From: Proliferodiscus dingleyae
Taxonomy: Eukaryota > Ascomycota > Leotiomycetes > Helotiales > Lachnaceae
Direction of reading: 5' to 3'
DNA: 64,000 bases
NCBI GenBank assembly: GCA_003988795.1
Contig: QYAK01000003.1
Span: forward strand, 620,001 to 684,000
The notes beneath the pieces were generated by a model, which was not told the origin of the DNA, did not search any database, and saw only the letters and a program-made list of their open reading frames with translations. Numbering within the stretch: position 1 is the first letter of the stretch; each line of letters opens with the position of its first letter. Of the stretch, positions 47,975 through 57,454 are shown piece after piece. A program made the position numbers and the translations under genes.

Positions 47975-47994
47975 CGGAGATGCGGAGTGTCGGG
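47975..47994 (+). promoter_or_regulatory. Triple CGG direct repeat with 8-bp period
   Basis: CGG at 47975, 47983 and 47991, i.e. CGG-N5-CGG-N5-CGG. The second interval, CGGAGTGTCGGG, differs by one base from 43235-43246. Direct CGG repeats are typical Zn2Cys6 dimer sites. Confidence 0.55.
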
Positions 47995-48181
47995 TCAAAT
48001 ACACTGGACACAGTCAGATGGCAATATAGGGGAACCAAGCCACTATCTTGGTAGGGAGAGACTCTAATTTGCGCGCTTCTTCTGTAATTCTAGGCGCGAA
48101 GTCCGGACACAATTATACTTTAGCGCTATATCTCCAGAGCTAGATGTATACGAGGTAGGCAAAACTAACGAATCAATAGAA

Positions 48182-48197
48182 GCCGACATTCCCCTAG
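48182..48197 (-). promoter_or_regulatory. Shared promoter element, copy 3
   Basis: GCCGACATTCCCCTAG. Matches 43208-43223 at 15 of 16 bases; the reverse strand reads GGGAATGTCGG. Confidence 0.55.
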
Positions 48198-48601
48198 CGC
48201 AGACACAATATAACAATGACGCTAAGTATATTTCCAGTAAGGCTTTTTGTATCTGCTATGATGGGGCCCCGGATTTGTTTCCCCATAGTTTGTGGAGAGG
48301 ACATATGCCACAGCACTTTCAATTTCGAGAAGTACACTATGCGGGGTATTGCATGCTGATCCCGCATAGAGTTCAGACGGATGCATTCTTGACTGACGTA
48401 AATTTGTCTCGTGCCATCCGAATCGACAAATTTGTGCCCGAGAGCCAAGTGGTTGGTGACCTATATTTGTAACAAGAAAAGGCAAATTCGTATTGCAGAC
48501 ATCTTCCATTTTCTATAAATCTCGCATGTCGCGTCTTCTAAGTAGTGTTTTCCCGTTATCGTCATCATCATAGCAATAGCGGTTCTATCTTTCTTAGTCA
48601 A

Positions 48602-49765
48602 ATGTATCCTAAAAAGCTGATCAGCAGCCTTCTGCTGCCATACGTTTTCACAACCGCTACTGCATGTGTTACACCCAATCCGACTCCACAAGCGTTCACA
48701 AACTTCAACGATAACATATTCTTCTTCCCTGCTGCCAACGCTGTTCAGTGGAAGACTCTCTACGCCCGCTCACTCCAGCTAGCAGACGGGTCACTACTCG
48801 CTACGTGGGAGAATTATCCGGCCGAGCCTCCCTTGGTCAATGCTCCTATCTTCAAATCCGTCGATGGAGGAGCTACCTATTCCAATTTCTCTGCCGTTCA
48901 CGATCAAGTCAACGGCTGGGGCATGCGTTTCCAGCCTTTCCTGTATACTCTGCCCGAGGCATTTGGTGGTTTCGCTGCCGGCGACCTCCTCTTCGCTGGC
49001 GTCTCCGCACCCTTCAGTCTTGTGGGCGGAGTCTACATAGATCTTTACGCCAGCACCGACAGTGCTCAGACTTGGAACTTCGTCAGCCATATCGCATATG
49101 GAGCCGGGCCTGAGACAATCAAAGATGGAGACAAAGCGATCTGGGAGCCCTTCCTTATGATGTATGACGGTCAGCTCGTATGCTACTTTTCCGATCAGCG
49201 TGACCCAGCCCATTCCCAGAAGCTCGTCCATGTTACCACGACCAACCTCAATGACTGGTCCGCGGCTGTCGAGGATGTCTCTTACTATACCTACGGAGAT
49301 CGGCCGGGTATGACTACAGTTGCTCATACTGAGTCGACAAATAAATACATCATGACCTATGAATACTGTGGGTCGGGGGGCTGCGCCGTTCACTACAAGG
49401 TAGCCTCTAATCCACTTCTCTTTAACAACACCATTGGCATTCCACTTGTAGGCAACGATAGTAGTCAGACGACACCGTATGGATCTCCATACGTCATATG
49501 GACGCCCAATCCCTCTGCATCAGATGGTTCAGGAGTCATCATTGCCAGTAGTGGCTCTGCTGAACCTGTCTTCATCAATAGTGATAGTGCGAGTGAGCAT
49601 GGCTGGGCGGTCGTTAACGTGGGGCAGTGGTCGGCTTATTCTCGCAGCCTGAGCATCGTCAATATCCAGGGCAATAAAAGGCTTCTTTTTGTAAATGGAG
49701 GCAACATGGGCGATACAAGCTGCAACTCTGTGGCTAATGGGGTTATTGATGTTCCGTACAACTAG
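48602..49765 (+). CDS. Secreted GH93 exo-alpha-1,5-L-arabinanase
   Basis: A single exon of 387 residues. An upstream in-frame ATG at 48545 would precede the signal peptide with a His-rich lead, so the inner ATG is chosen: MYPKKLISSLLLPYVFTTATA fits a signal peptide with cleavage near residue 21. The six-bladed propeller text of GH93 is clear: YARSLQLADGSLLATWENY, IFKSVDGGATYS (Asp box), GWGMRFQPFLYTLPE, DLYASTDSAQTWNFVSHIA (Asp box), WEPFLMMYDGQLVCYFSDQRD and YIMTYEYCG. Glu residues in WEPF and MTYEY are the likely catalytic pair by position (inference). GH93 enzymes release arabinobiose from the non-reducing end of linear arabinan, a pectin side chain. It is divergent from the regulator gene. 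Confidence 0.93.
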   Translation: MYPKKLISSLLLPYVFTTATACVTPNPTPQAFTNFNDNIFFFPAANAVQWKTLYARSLQLADGSLLATWENYPAEPPLVNAPIFKSVDGGATYSNFSAVHDQVNGWGMRFQPFLYTLPEAFGGFAAGDLLFAGVSAPFSLVGGVYIDLYASTDSAQTWNFVSHIAYGAGPETIKDGDKAIWEPFLMMYDGQLVCYFSDQRDPAHSQKLVHVTTTNLNDWSAAVEDVSYYTYGDRPGMTTVAHTESTNKYIMTYEYCGSGGCAVHYKVASNPLLFNNTIGIPLVGNDSSQTTPYGSPYVIWTPNPSASDGSGVIIASSGSAEPVFINSDSASEHGWAVVNVGQWSAYSRSLSIVNIQGNKRLLFVNGGNMGDTSCNSVANGVIDVPYN

Positions 49766-50182
49766 AGAGAACTTCAATAACGTCTTGTAAATAGTCTCGT
49801 GTGTTCAATAAGCTATGAAATTGGAGTTCCAATACCTCACCATTCCATGGGATCAGAAAGTTTTTGATAATGCTAGTGAGCGTTTTGATCGTGGGCTGGC
49901 ACATTGTTCTTCCCCTCTCGGCCTTCGTGTTCTTTTGCCTCTTGTGTAAGGGAAGATGCTGGCGAACCTCTCTTTCACCGAGGATCCTTCTCGCTTCTTT
50001 GGCGCAGATTTCTCGGTATGTCTCTCGCCGTCATAATCAGAGGGAGGCCAAACCTTGGGATCTGTTTAATTGCCGCTAGTCTGCCCAGTATCCAGATGGT
50101 CTACAGCCTCGACATTAGTAGGGCACAAAGATCGGATCCCTCGACAAGATTTTTGCTTTCCGCTCAACTCAATCTCAAAGCA
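49766..50182. other. Intergenic, no supported gene
   Basis: 417 bp with a short hydrophobic open frame (49870-50079) that lacks splice or family support. It includes the putative promoter of the broken gene that follows. Confidence 0.4.
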
Positions 50183-50760
50183 ATGGATAATATCTCTCTA
50201 AGGTAAGATCCACTGAGCAAGATAGGATGGTATCTTGCCTCGAGTAGAAGTAGTGATATCGATCATGCTTCAGTCGAGAAGCAACTGCCAGATGAATATC
50301 GCGAAGCCGTTTGCCAGAGCTCCCATAAACGGAGTCGAACTAGACGGTACCTCAAGATTTTGAAGAACACCACCCTCTACTCGCTGGCCATCTGGGGATT
50401 GTTCAACTTAATACTCCAGATAGGTTTCACCTCACTCGTGGCCAGCGACACATGTCCCAACACCACCAATGAGCATTCGCCCATCCACCACCACAATCAT
50501 GATCCCGACCCTGAGCTTCACTCTCAACCCACGCTCGAGGAGAATGACGACCCGTGCTACTGCGCCTCCTCATCGGCAGAAGCGCTCCAGCACGACTGCG
50601 TCTTCGACTCCCTCTCCCCAGCCTAGGTCCAGCCACACTGCCACCACGCCTCCCTAGCAGCCGAGCTCGACACCCTAGGTGACGGCCCAAACGACACCTG
50701 GACGGACTACGCCGACAGGGAATACACCCATCCCCTCACCCGTCTCCAAACGCAGGCTTC
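50183..50760 (+). pseudogene. Broken small membrane-protein gene with one in-frame TAG
   Basis: A 20-nt first exon (50183-50202, MDNISL) joins across a 45-nt intron to 50248 onward. The product has a hydrophilic head, a membrane segment (TLYSLAIWGLFNLILQIGF), a disordered His/Pro/Asp stretch, then CYCASSSAEALQHDCVFDSLSPA and a TAG at 50624-50626. The same frame continues after the TAG with VQPHCHHASLAAELD, GPNDTWTDYAD and YTHPLT. This matches a fungal family with the pattern CGxSxxEAxxxGCxYDxLxxAWLPxxC...EF...GP...W.YY.D, where the TAG falls at the conserved Trp (TGG to TAG). Beyond about 50760 the family's last His/Cys motif is not found. I read it as a recent nonsense allele with a decayed 3' end; a read-through or truncated functional product is the alternative. 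Confidence 0.65.
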
Positions 50761-51547
50761 AGGAGGAGGTCTCGTGACGGAGACGGAACTTTCTTTTTGT
50801 TATGAAATTTTTTTAGGATGGCCTGATGTGATAAGTATTTTGTGTTTGAAAACTGATTATCCAGGGCAGAGAGTCTACTGGACTCTTGGGACCCGATGGT
50901 GATTCTTGAAATTTAAACAACGACAACAATTTATCCCATCGAGTAAATAATGGGATTGCGAACAAAATACATGTTTATATCAAGTGAGACAGACGCGTTT
51001 GCACCGCAACATAAGAAAAAGATTGTAGCGAAAAACTATACCCAGCAAAAAAAAAATAACACCTATCTGTCGTCTACATCAAAATCTCCGAACTTCTATT
51101 CCCGAAATTGAATTGCGGCAATGACTCACAACACACTGGTATAAGAAATACATTTCCTAAAGGTGGGAGGCAGATAGACGCGTGGATAGCCGAAAAGAAT
51201 AACACAGAAAATTCGTTTGATTTGATTCGATACCCGTCTATACGCTAGAGATTCAGGCATTTCAGGGAGATATAGAAACAAAAGCAGCTAAGCTCCCCCC
51301 CTGCTCTCGTATCAGAATCTCAAACATTCGATACAGTCCTGCCTGCCTGCCTGCCTGCCAAAGAATTTTTGATACCCAGCCCAGGAATATGGAAACAAAA
51401 GAACGCCAGCCATGCATGCATGCTTCTCTCCACTTGTGCCTCTCTACCTGGGGATATTCTATGCCCCTTGAAACTTCCCCATCATTCGATCACTTCAGAA
51501 CCATGGAGGGTCTCAACCGCTCGTAACTCATTTGCTGATTTCCCACT
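50761..51547. other. Intergenic with TGCC microsatellite
   Basis: About 0.8 kb. Contains a TGCC tandem (five units, 51338-51359) and CATGCATGC text near 51412, with no gene visible. The frame of the broken gene stays open to 50902 but loses family resemblance. Confidence 0.4.
51338..51359. repeat. TGCC tandem repeat
   Basis: Five units of CTGC/TGCC in the intergenic region beyond the eIF3e 3' end. Confidence 0.85.
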
Positions 51548-52956
51548 TCACTTACCGCCTCCCACAGCACTACTGAGGACCTGAGTCCTGAAGAAGCCCC
51601 CCTTGGTGCGTTCGATGACCTGCTGGTAGACGCTGCTGGGCGGATGATTCATGACGACCGTGCCCTCCTTGTAATCAATCTTGGCATCCACCCGCGTATC
51701 GCGGATCAGGTTCACGATCCACTTCTCGCCCTCGTCCTGGTCGAGGCCGAGGCGCGCTGACAGGTCGCGGATGTCGATGCGCTGGTGGATCTTGCAGTAG
51801 GACTCGGAGATGAGGTGGCGCGCGGCGTCGACGAAGGCGTCGGCCGTCGCGGCGAGGAAGAAGTCGGCGCGCAGCACCTCCTCGGCCTCGCTGAGCCGGC
51901 GCTGGGCCTCCTCGAAGTCGAAGTCCAGGTGCAGCGCCTTGACGAAGTCCGTGACGGGATCGGCGTACTCGTAGGTCTCCTGCTTGACGATGCGCACAAT
52001 GTCCTTCAGCTGCTTCTGGTACTGGCCGATGTTCCGGGTCCGCGAGCGGTTCGTGATCACGGCGGCAGTGAGGTAGCGCAGGATCCAGGGGCAGGCGGTC
52101 TGGATGGTGTTGATGAAGGGCGCGGAGAAGAACATCTCGCAGATAGTGTCCCGCGCGGGCTCGTAGTTGAAGAAGGGGAAGAGAGACCAGTGGATGAGCC
52201 AGGTGCGGTGGTTGAGTTGGGCGAGGGGGTTGTTGAAGAGCTTTGTGTCAATTGACTCCTTGACTTTCTGTACTTCTTCCATTGCCGACTCCCAGTTCGT
52301 GGTGAGGATCTCGGAAGCCAGCTTTCCCCAGGTCGCGGCGGAGACCTTGTCGTTGTCCGTCGAGAGGACTCTGAACTGGTAGAGCAGTTCGGCTGCCGCT
52401 TGGTAGTTGCCGCAACTATACTGGAAGTTGCCAAAGTCGTAGAGGACGTTGACCATCTCGATGGTAACCTATACTTCAATCAGCCTCGTGCTCATGTTCC
52501 TGCAATTCTGCCCGAGAAACATACATCATGCTCCTTCTTCAAGAACTCCAAGTTGGCAACCTTATCACTCCTCAGCCCCGTAACAACATCCTCTCGTCCC
52601 AATAGATCCGTGATCTTTTCACTCTCCTGTCCAAACTTCTCCAACCGCCCAAGCACCTCCTCTCTCTTCGCCGCATACTCCTTCGGCGGCTCGCTGATAC
52701 CCTCAAGCTCACAATATAACGTTGCCACGTAGTCCGTCATGTTAGTCTTCTTCAACAGCTCAAATTTCGCCTTGGTGATCGCTGGGTCTGGCTCCTCCTC
52801 ATCTTGATCCGCGACAAATTGCAGCAGGGGAAATATTAAGTGGCGGTCGAGATGGGTGACGAGTTTGGGGAGGAGGTCGTACTCCTTGACGATTTCCTCG
52901 GGACTCTTCGTCGGTACCTGAGTATCAACAGGAGGAGCTGCGGTGCTGTCCGCCAT
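51548..52956 (-). CDS. INT6: Eukaryotic translation initiation factor 3 subunit E (eIF3e/Int6)
   Basis: Exons 52956-52525 and 52468-51548 encode 450 residues. The N-terminal eIF3e domain reads YDLLPKLVTHLDRHLIFPLLQF and ITDLLGREDVVTGLRSDK. The helical middle includes DFGNFQYSCGNYQAAAELLYQFR and WLIHWSLFPFFNYEPAR. The PCI domain at the C-terminus ends with QRIDIRDLSARLGLDQDEGEKWIVNLIRD and IDYKEGTVVMNHPP. It is a core subunit of eIF3, which binds the 40S ribosome during initiation. The last exon has near-exclusive G/C third positions (about 51.6-52.2 kb). A gtaagt sits exactly at the final Gly-Lys codons, so the last two residues could instead be spliced to a further short exon. It is divergent from the mL49 gene. 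Confidence 0.96.
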
Positions 52957-53189
52957 GGCTGCGACTTTTGTTAGTAAAAGGGGAGAACCGTGAACGTCGA
53001 GAATGTGGGGTCGTCAAAACGATATCTCGAGATTTGTGTGCGGACCCACTTTTTCAAATACACGCGCTAGTAATTTCTTAGCGTGCCGTGCCTTTACCTC
53101 TGAAGATTCTCGACCTCACCAGCTCCAGCATCGGCATCGGCATTGCATTGCACTGGGGAAAAGATACCCAATAACCTCCGCATTCAACA

Positions 53190-53887
53190 ATGGCGCCTCC
53201 ACCTCTATCCCTCCCTCTCCTCTTCCTCCGGCCACGCGCCCTCCCTCGTCCCTCAACTATCAATCACTTCCTCGGAACCGCCAGAAAAGCATCCACCATC
53301 ACCACCACCACCACAGCTCCACCACCACCTACGCAATCCTCATCCTCATCCTCATCCTCACCTACAGCTACAGCAACAGCAACAGCTACGCCAACTTCCA
53401 CCAAACCCTACCGCATAGCCCTCACAAAATCAAAAGAATACCCCGTCTACCAGCTGAGCAAGCGCGGCGGCAACATGCACATCACGAAGGTCAAGCACGT
53501 CGAGGGCGACATCGAGGCGCTGAAGACGGATCTGCAGCGCAATCTAGGCTTCGAGGAGGGCGGGAAGGAAGTGGTGATCAATCAGCTGACGAGACATGTC
53601 ATCGTGAAGGTGAGAGATATCACGCTCTTCTTTTTCGTTTCTTTTTCGTTTTTTTTTTTGGGCTTTTACGACTCATCATTCTGTTGGTCGCTGTTAGAAT
53701 AGATTTGGGGGAAAGAGAGAAGAAGGCTGGGGTGAAGAGAAGTGGAAAGAGAGAGGGGCGGAAGATGAAAAGGAGAGGGTTGTGATTTGGTTTGCTGACT
53801 GGATATTAGGGCCACCATCGGGATCTGATAAAGAAATACTTCGAGACGAATAAGGTTGGATTTACGGAAGTGGTGCAGCTGTTATGA
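53190..53887 (+). CDS. IMG2: Mitochondrial large-subunit ribosomal protein mL49 (Img2)
   Basis: Exons 53190-53609 and 53810-53887 encode 165 residues. The N-terminus is an Arg-rich, acid-free mitochondrial presequence, followed by a Ser/Thr/Ala/Pro low-complexity spacer. The conserved Img2/mL49 domain runs from about residue 75: YRIALTKSKEYPVYQLSKRGG, KHVEGDIEALKTDL and VVINQLTRHVIVKGHHRDLIKKYF. The last motif is created by the splice. The 200-nt intron starts gtgaga and ends attag and has long T-runs. The protein is part of the mitochondrial 54S subunit. It shares a 233-bp divergent promoter with eIF3e, so two translation genes face each other. Confidence 0.94.
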
Positions 53888-54311
53888 TGAAAGCAGTATC
53901 ATATATCTGAAGTGGGGAAGGAGCAAGAGGAAACAGGGGGGGGCGGTGGGGGGGGTGAATGTCTTATATCTTGCTTGGATAAAAAGCAAGAAACTCTGCA
54001 TTATAGATCTGCAGACCCTCATGCCTATATGTACACCATTATTCTTGTCTGTCTTGTCTCTCTCCCTCTTTCCAACCAACACAGGGAGATGATTTCATGT
54101 CAACTTGTACAACAGCAATCCCAAGATAATATACCAACCCGACCCAAGGAAAGACGTTAGTGTTTGAGCTAGACAAAAACAAGCTGTGCCCATGCTACAT
54201 AAACAATATATCAGAAGTGTGTTCAAACGCCTACTCCACACGCTGCTCGAGTATACCCCATGCGTCTATGGAAGTGTGGTACAGAAGTTGTGAAAATCCC
54301 CATCATTCGCC
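53888..54311. other. Convergent 3' region with G-rich tract
   Basis: 424 bp between mL49 and SWI1. It contains two runs of eight G at 53936-53943 and 53948-53955 on the strand of the mL49 transcript, within about 70 bp after its stop codon. Confidence 0.5.
53936..53955 (+). other. G-rich tract, potential G-quadruplex in mL49 3' UTR
   Basis: Two runs of eight G separated by CGGT, with a further GGGG about 20 bp upstream. It lies on the sense strand 49 bp after the stop codon. Confidence 0.5.
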
Positions 54312-57300
54312 TCATGTTCCCAGTCCCGAATATGCGCACAGTTGTTTCAAAACTCCCTGAAGCCGCGGCTGGACTATCCGTAATGCCGCTAGTAATTTCT
54401 CTTTTGAAGGGACGCCTGCTAAAGGTACCGAGGCATTTGGATCTTCTGGATTCCGAGACTTCTCAGCCAGACGTCGTAATACGTTGATTCCGCCTTGCGT
54501 GATGTGGAGTAAAGCTTCGTCCTCAACGCCCTTGGGTGGTGCTTGTCCCTTTGGAGGCGGGACTTGTGGAGCACTCTCCAGACACAGAGACAAGATGAGC
54601 CGAGACAAGTTCCGAGCGAAGCCATCTTCGGATGTTAACCAAGCATTTGCCAAGCCTGATTCATGACCAGGTGCGAGGTTCGCCAAGATTTCAGCAGCCA
54701 GCATGCCTTGCATCAAGAATGGCTTTCTGGCTTCCACTACAGGAACTAGTTGATTGCCTCGTTTGGTCTCTTGTCTATCATCCGGTATTGCTGAAATGGC
54801 AAGCGCGAAGGTCTTCGTCAGCAGATCATACGGAGGTGATGACGAGATGTCAGAGGCAAAGATCATCTTGTAAAATGTTCGATTCGGCTCATCTCGAGCG
54901 AGCAACTTGGCTAGACTGTCTACAGCTGGCGGTAGGTAACGGTGCATCGTAGGATCGAATGGTGAGAATGCGACGCGGTCGTCACCTAGGGCATTTGGCG
55001 TAGGACAAGGCGCGAAAGAGAGGAGAAAGTGCAGGAGGCATAAAGCCTGTTCTCGTCCAGGCAGTTCGATTGCGTGAGCTAGATTTGATAGGAAAATGAT
55101 GACATCCTTCATAAAATCCAGTGTATTAAGGTTTGTCCGTAGAAACATATTCCGAGTCCCCAGATACCTGATGACCACACATAAGAATTTGACGACTAGC
55201 TCATCGCCCAAAAGTGCATGGTTGAAGTCGTAGAAAGAAAGATTCCGCATGATCGTTGTTATGCAGATCAACTTGTCGACGGCTCGATCCAACTCGTACT
55301 CGACCGAGCCGACGGCTGGGATGTCCTGGAGTGATTCTTGGTCAGATCGACAGCTGCGGAGAACGTCTTCGTATGAATTGACAAGCATAACATCTGACAC
55401 CTCGGCAGCATTCTCGGCGAGAAGGTCAACTTGACTTTCGGCACAGTCCACGAGTGTTTCTACGAGATCCTCGCATGCCCTCAGATCAAGTTGCAAGCGG
55501 TGTTCGATGGACAGCGAAGCCAGTGTGTCCAACGCTAATCGCACTTCGGCATGTAGTCCACTTTGCAGACTTCTCGTAAGACCATCAATATCAATTGTGC
55601 CAAGGTCATGGATAGTAGGCATGTCGGGTCTCCATCGAAGTAACTCTCCACCAAGCCTGTGCAAAGATTCTAATTCGATGCCACCGAATGTATCCAGTAG
55701 ACGCGACTTCGGGTGAAACTCGTTAGGGAGACTTATATCTGAGGGCGCCTTTTCCGGGTGACGCACACCAACATCAGTTTGTGGTGACTGCAGAGACAGG
55801 CTTCCTGGCTTTGAACCGGATAGGGGAGATGGCATGGGGAAAGAAGTTCCATTCTGGGGAGGGGTGGCCTCCATAGTCCTCGAGAGGCTGTTTCGGTTAT
55901 GACCTTGAGGTACCATCGGATGGGGCTGCCCAGGTTGTTGAGGGGTGGAAAAACCATTGACAGGTGGCTGTTGCATCTGTGGTATTTGTTTCACAGGAGT
56001 CGACTGCATTGGTTGTTGCTGCATCTGGTGTTGCTGGCCCATAAGTGCTTGTTGCTGCATGAACTGCTGGGACTGTTGCATAGCTTGGGGATTCATGGGA
56101 GTTGTTGGTGATATCTGGGGTCCCGATCCTGGCCCCGGCCCAGCAGCATTTGGATTCTGCTGCAACATAGCTGCTCTTTGGCGCTGTTGGCTAACCTGCC
56201 AAGCTTCCTCGAACATGAGCAGGTTCCTTTCGTAATGACCTCTGAGCTGAGCAGCCGCGTTCGGCGCGTTCATGGGATGGAATTGGAGTGCTGAAGCTAC
56301 TTGACTCCATCCATTTTGGGCGGTGACTTTTTTGTATCCACCAAACTTCATAACAGCCATGTATAGTGTTAATATGGCGATCGTTCTATCGCCAACTACA
56401 GGGTTCATGTCCAAGGGGAGATTCTTCTGCTGCATAAAGGCAGCGAGACTCTTCATGAAATTCTCCTGATTTGGGCCTCCACGGGGTTGCGGCCCTTGCT
56501 GAGGTCGCATACCTCCTGGAAGCTGCCCATTCTGGCCAGGCATAGGTCTTGCCATTGGATTGACGTTGGGCGGCATATTCCCCCGCTGTCCACTCATCAT
56601 GCCCTGTTGCTGCAGTTGTTGTTGAAGTCGCATCTGGTAAAGCAGCTTCTGTTGGTCCATGCTCTGTGGCGTCCGTTGTTGCTGTTGCGCGTGTTGTTGC
56701 GCGAACATCTGAGACTGCTGCATGTTGGGTTGAGGCATGTTGGGTGTGGACATAGCGTTCTGAGGAGGCGCTGATGTTCGCCCCGGAGTAGGGGTGAAGT
56801 TTGAATTGTACCCTTGAGGGAACCCCGGGTTCTGTCCGTAGATATTGTTATTCTGCGGCGTGTCGACGCGACTATGTTCTGATTGGGATGGCGAGGCTTG
56901 AGGAAAGTGTTGGCCGGATGGGGAAAAAGGGTGTGGTGATGCCGTGGAGACTCTTTGCGGTACGCCGCCAGGACGTAGCTGATTGCCCATTATGGGGGAA
57001 GGACTCGCATTGGTCGAGCCATTCTGCAAATGCGCGTAGGGATTGGGCTGATTTGGAGGTGCGCTATTCGATTGGAATCCGGGGTATTGCGGTTGTTGAG
57101 GAGTCTGGGAGCGGGAATTGGGTAGCATATTCGGGGCCTGGTGCGGAGACGTGCCCAAGCTGTCTTCTCTGGGACGGGGTCTCTTTGAAGGTATCACTGA
57201 GTTTGTCTGATATACGGGTTGGTTGAAGGCGGGGGAGCCATTGCGCATGGCTCCATTCTGCATTCGTTGTTGAAGCTGCTGGTTTTGGAACTGGGACGGG

Positions 57301-57425
57301 TCGAAGGTCGGCGTGTTCATGAAGCTCGAAGGGTCAAGCATCGCTCCGCCAGGACTCGAGTCCATGTGGTTGAAGCCTGCGCCATTGTGGTTTTGGACGG
57401 CGGCGTCATTCATCCAGGAGCTCAT
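54312..57425 (-). CDS. SWI1: SWI/SNF chromatin-remodelling subunit Swi1 (ARID protein)
   Basis: One long exon from ATG 57425 encodes 1037 residues. The first 310 residues are Gln/Pro/Asn/Met-rich and disordered. The ARID DNA-binding domain follows (about 317-410: ENFMKSLAAFMQQKNLPL, LYMAVMKFGGYKKVTAQNGW and NAAAQLRGHYERNLLMFEE). A second Gln-rich stretch comes next, then a C-terminal Armadillo-type helical domain (FHPKSRLLDTFGGIELE to RIVQPRLQGVLKQL). Swi1 is the ARID subunit of the SWI/SNF complex and helps target it to DNA. The start MSSWMND was chosen because the frame upstream lacks an ATG and an acceptor (gcag) lies at 57455, indicating a 5'-UTR intron. A 10-codon upstream frame overlaps this start. 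Confidence 0.95.
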   Translation of the reverse strand: MSSWMNDAAVQNHNGAGFNHMDSSPGGAMLDPSSFMNTPTFDPSQFQNQQLQQRMQNGAMRNGSPAFNQPVYQTNSVIPSKRPRPREDSLGTSPHQAPNMLPNSRSQTPQQPQYPGFQSNSAPPNQPNPYAHLQNGSTNASPSPIMGNQLRPGGVPQRVSTASPHPFSPSGQHFPQASPSQSEHSRVDTPQNNNIYGQNPGFPQGYNSNFTPTPGRTSAPPQNAMSTPNMPQPNMQQSQMFAQQHAQQQQRTPQSMDQQKLLYQMRLQQQLQQQGMMSGQRGNMPPNVNPMARPMPGQNGQLPGGMRPQQGPQPRGGPNQENFMKSLAAFMQQKNLPLDMNPVVGDRTIAILTLYMAVMKFGGYKKVTAQNGWSQVASALQFHPMNAPNAAAQLRGHYERNLLMFEEAWQVSQQRQRAAMLQQNPNAAGPGPGSGPQISPTTPMNPQAMQQSQQFMQQQALMGQQHQMQQQPMQSTPVKQIPQMQQPPVNGFSTPQQPGQPHPMVPQGHNRNSLSRTMEATPPQNGTSFPMPSPLSGSKPGSLSLQSPQTDVGVRHPEKAPSDISLPNEFHPKSRLLDTFGGIELESLHRLGGELLRWRPDMPTIHDLGTIDIDGLTRSLQSGLHAEVRLALDTLASLSIEHRLQLDLRACEDLVETLVDCAESQVDLLAENAAEVSDVMLVNSYEDVLRSCRSDQESLQDIPAVGSVEYELDRAVDKLICITTIMRNLSFYDFNHALLGDELVVKFLCVVIRYLGTRNMFLRTNLNTLDFMKDVIIFLSNLAHAIELPGREQALCLLHFLLSFAPCPTPNALGDDRVAFSPFDPTMHRYLPPAVDSLAKLLARDEPNRTFYKMIFASDISSSPPYDLLTKTFALAISAIPDDRQETKRGNQLVPVVEARKPFLMQGMLAAEILANLAPGHESGLANAWLTSEDGFARNLSRLILSLCLESAPQVPPPKGQAPPKGVEDEALLHITQGGINVLRRLAEKSRNPEDPNASVPLAGVPSKEKLLAALRIVQPRLQGVLKQLCAYSGLGT

Positions 57426-57454
57426 GTCGGTGGGAGGGAGGCGAGGCAACCCAT
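57422..57454 (-). promoter_or_regulatory. Upstream ORF overlapping the SWI1 start codon
   Basis: ATG at 57454 directly follows a predicted splice acceptor and reads MGCLASLPPT, then TGA at 57424-57422. The TGA overlaps the SWI1 ATG in the form ATGA. The mRNA boundary is inferred. Confidence 0.45.

Larger units (their letters stand above)
47944..48601. promoter_or_regulatory. Divergent promoter, Zn2Cys6 regulator / GH93
   Basis: 658 bp between start codons. It carries the CGG triple at 47975-47994 near the regulator and the inverted element at 48182-48197 about 400 bp before GH93. Confidence 0.6.
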
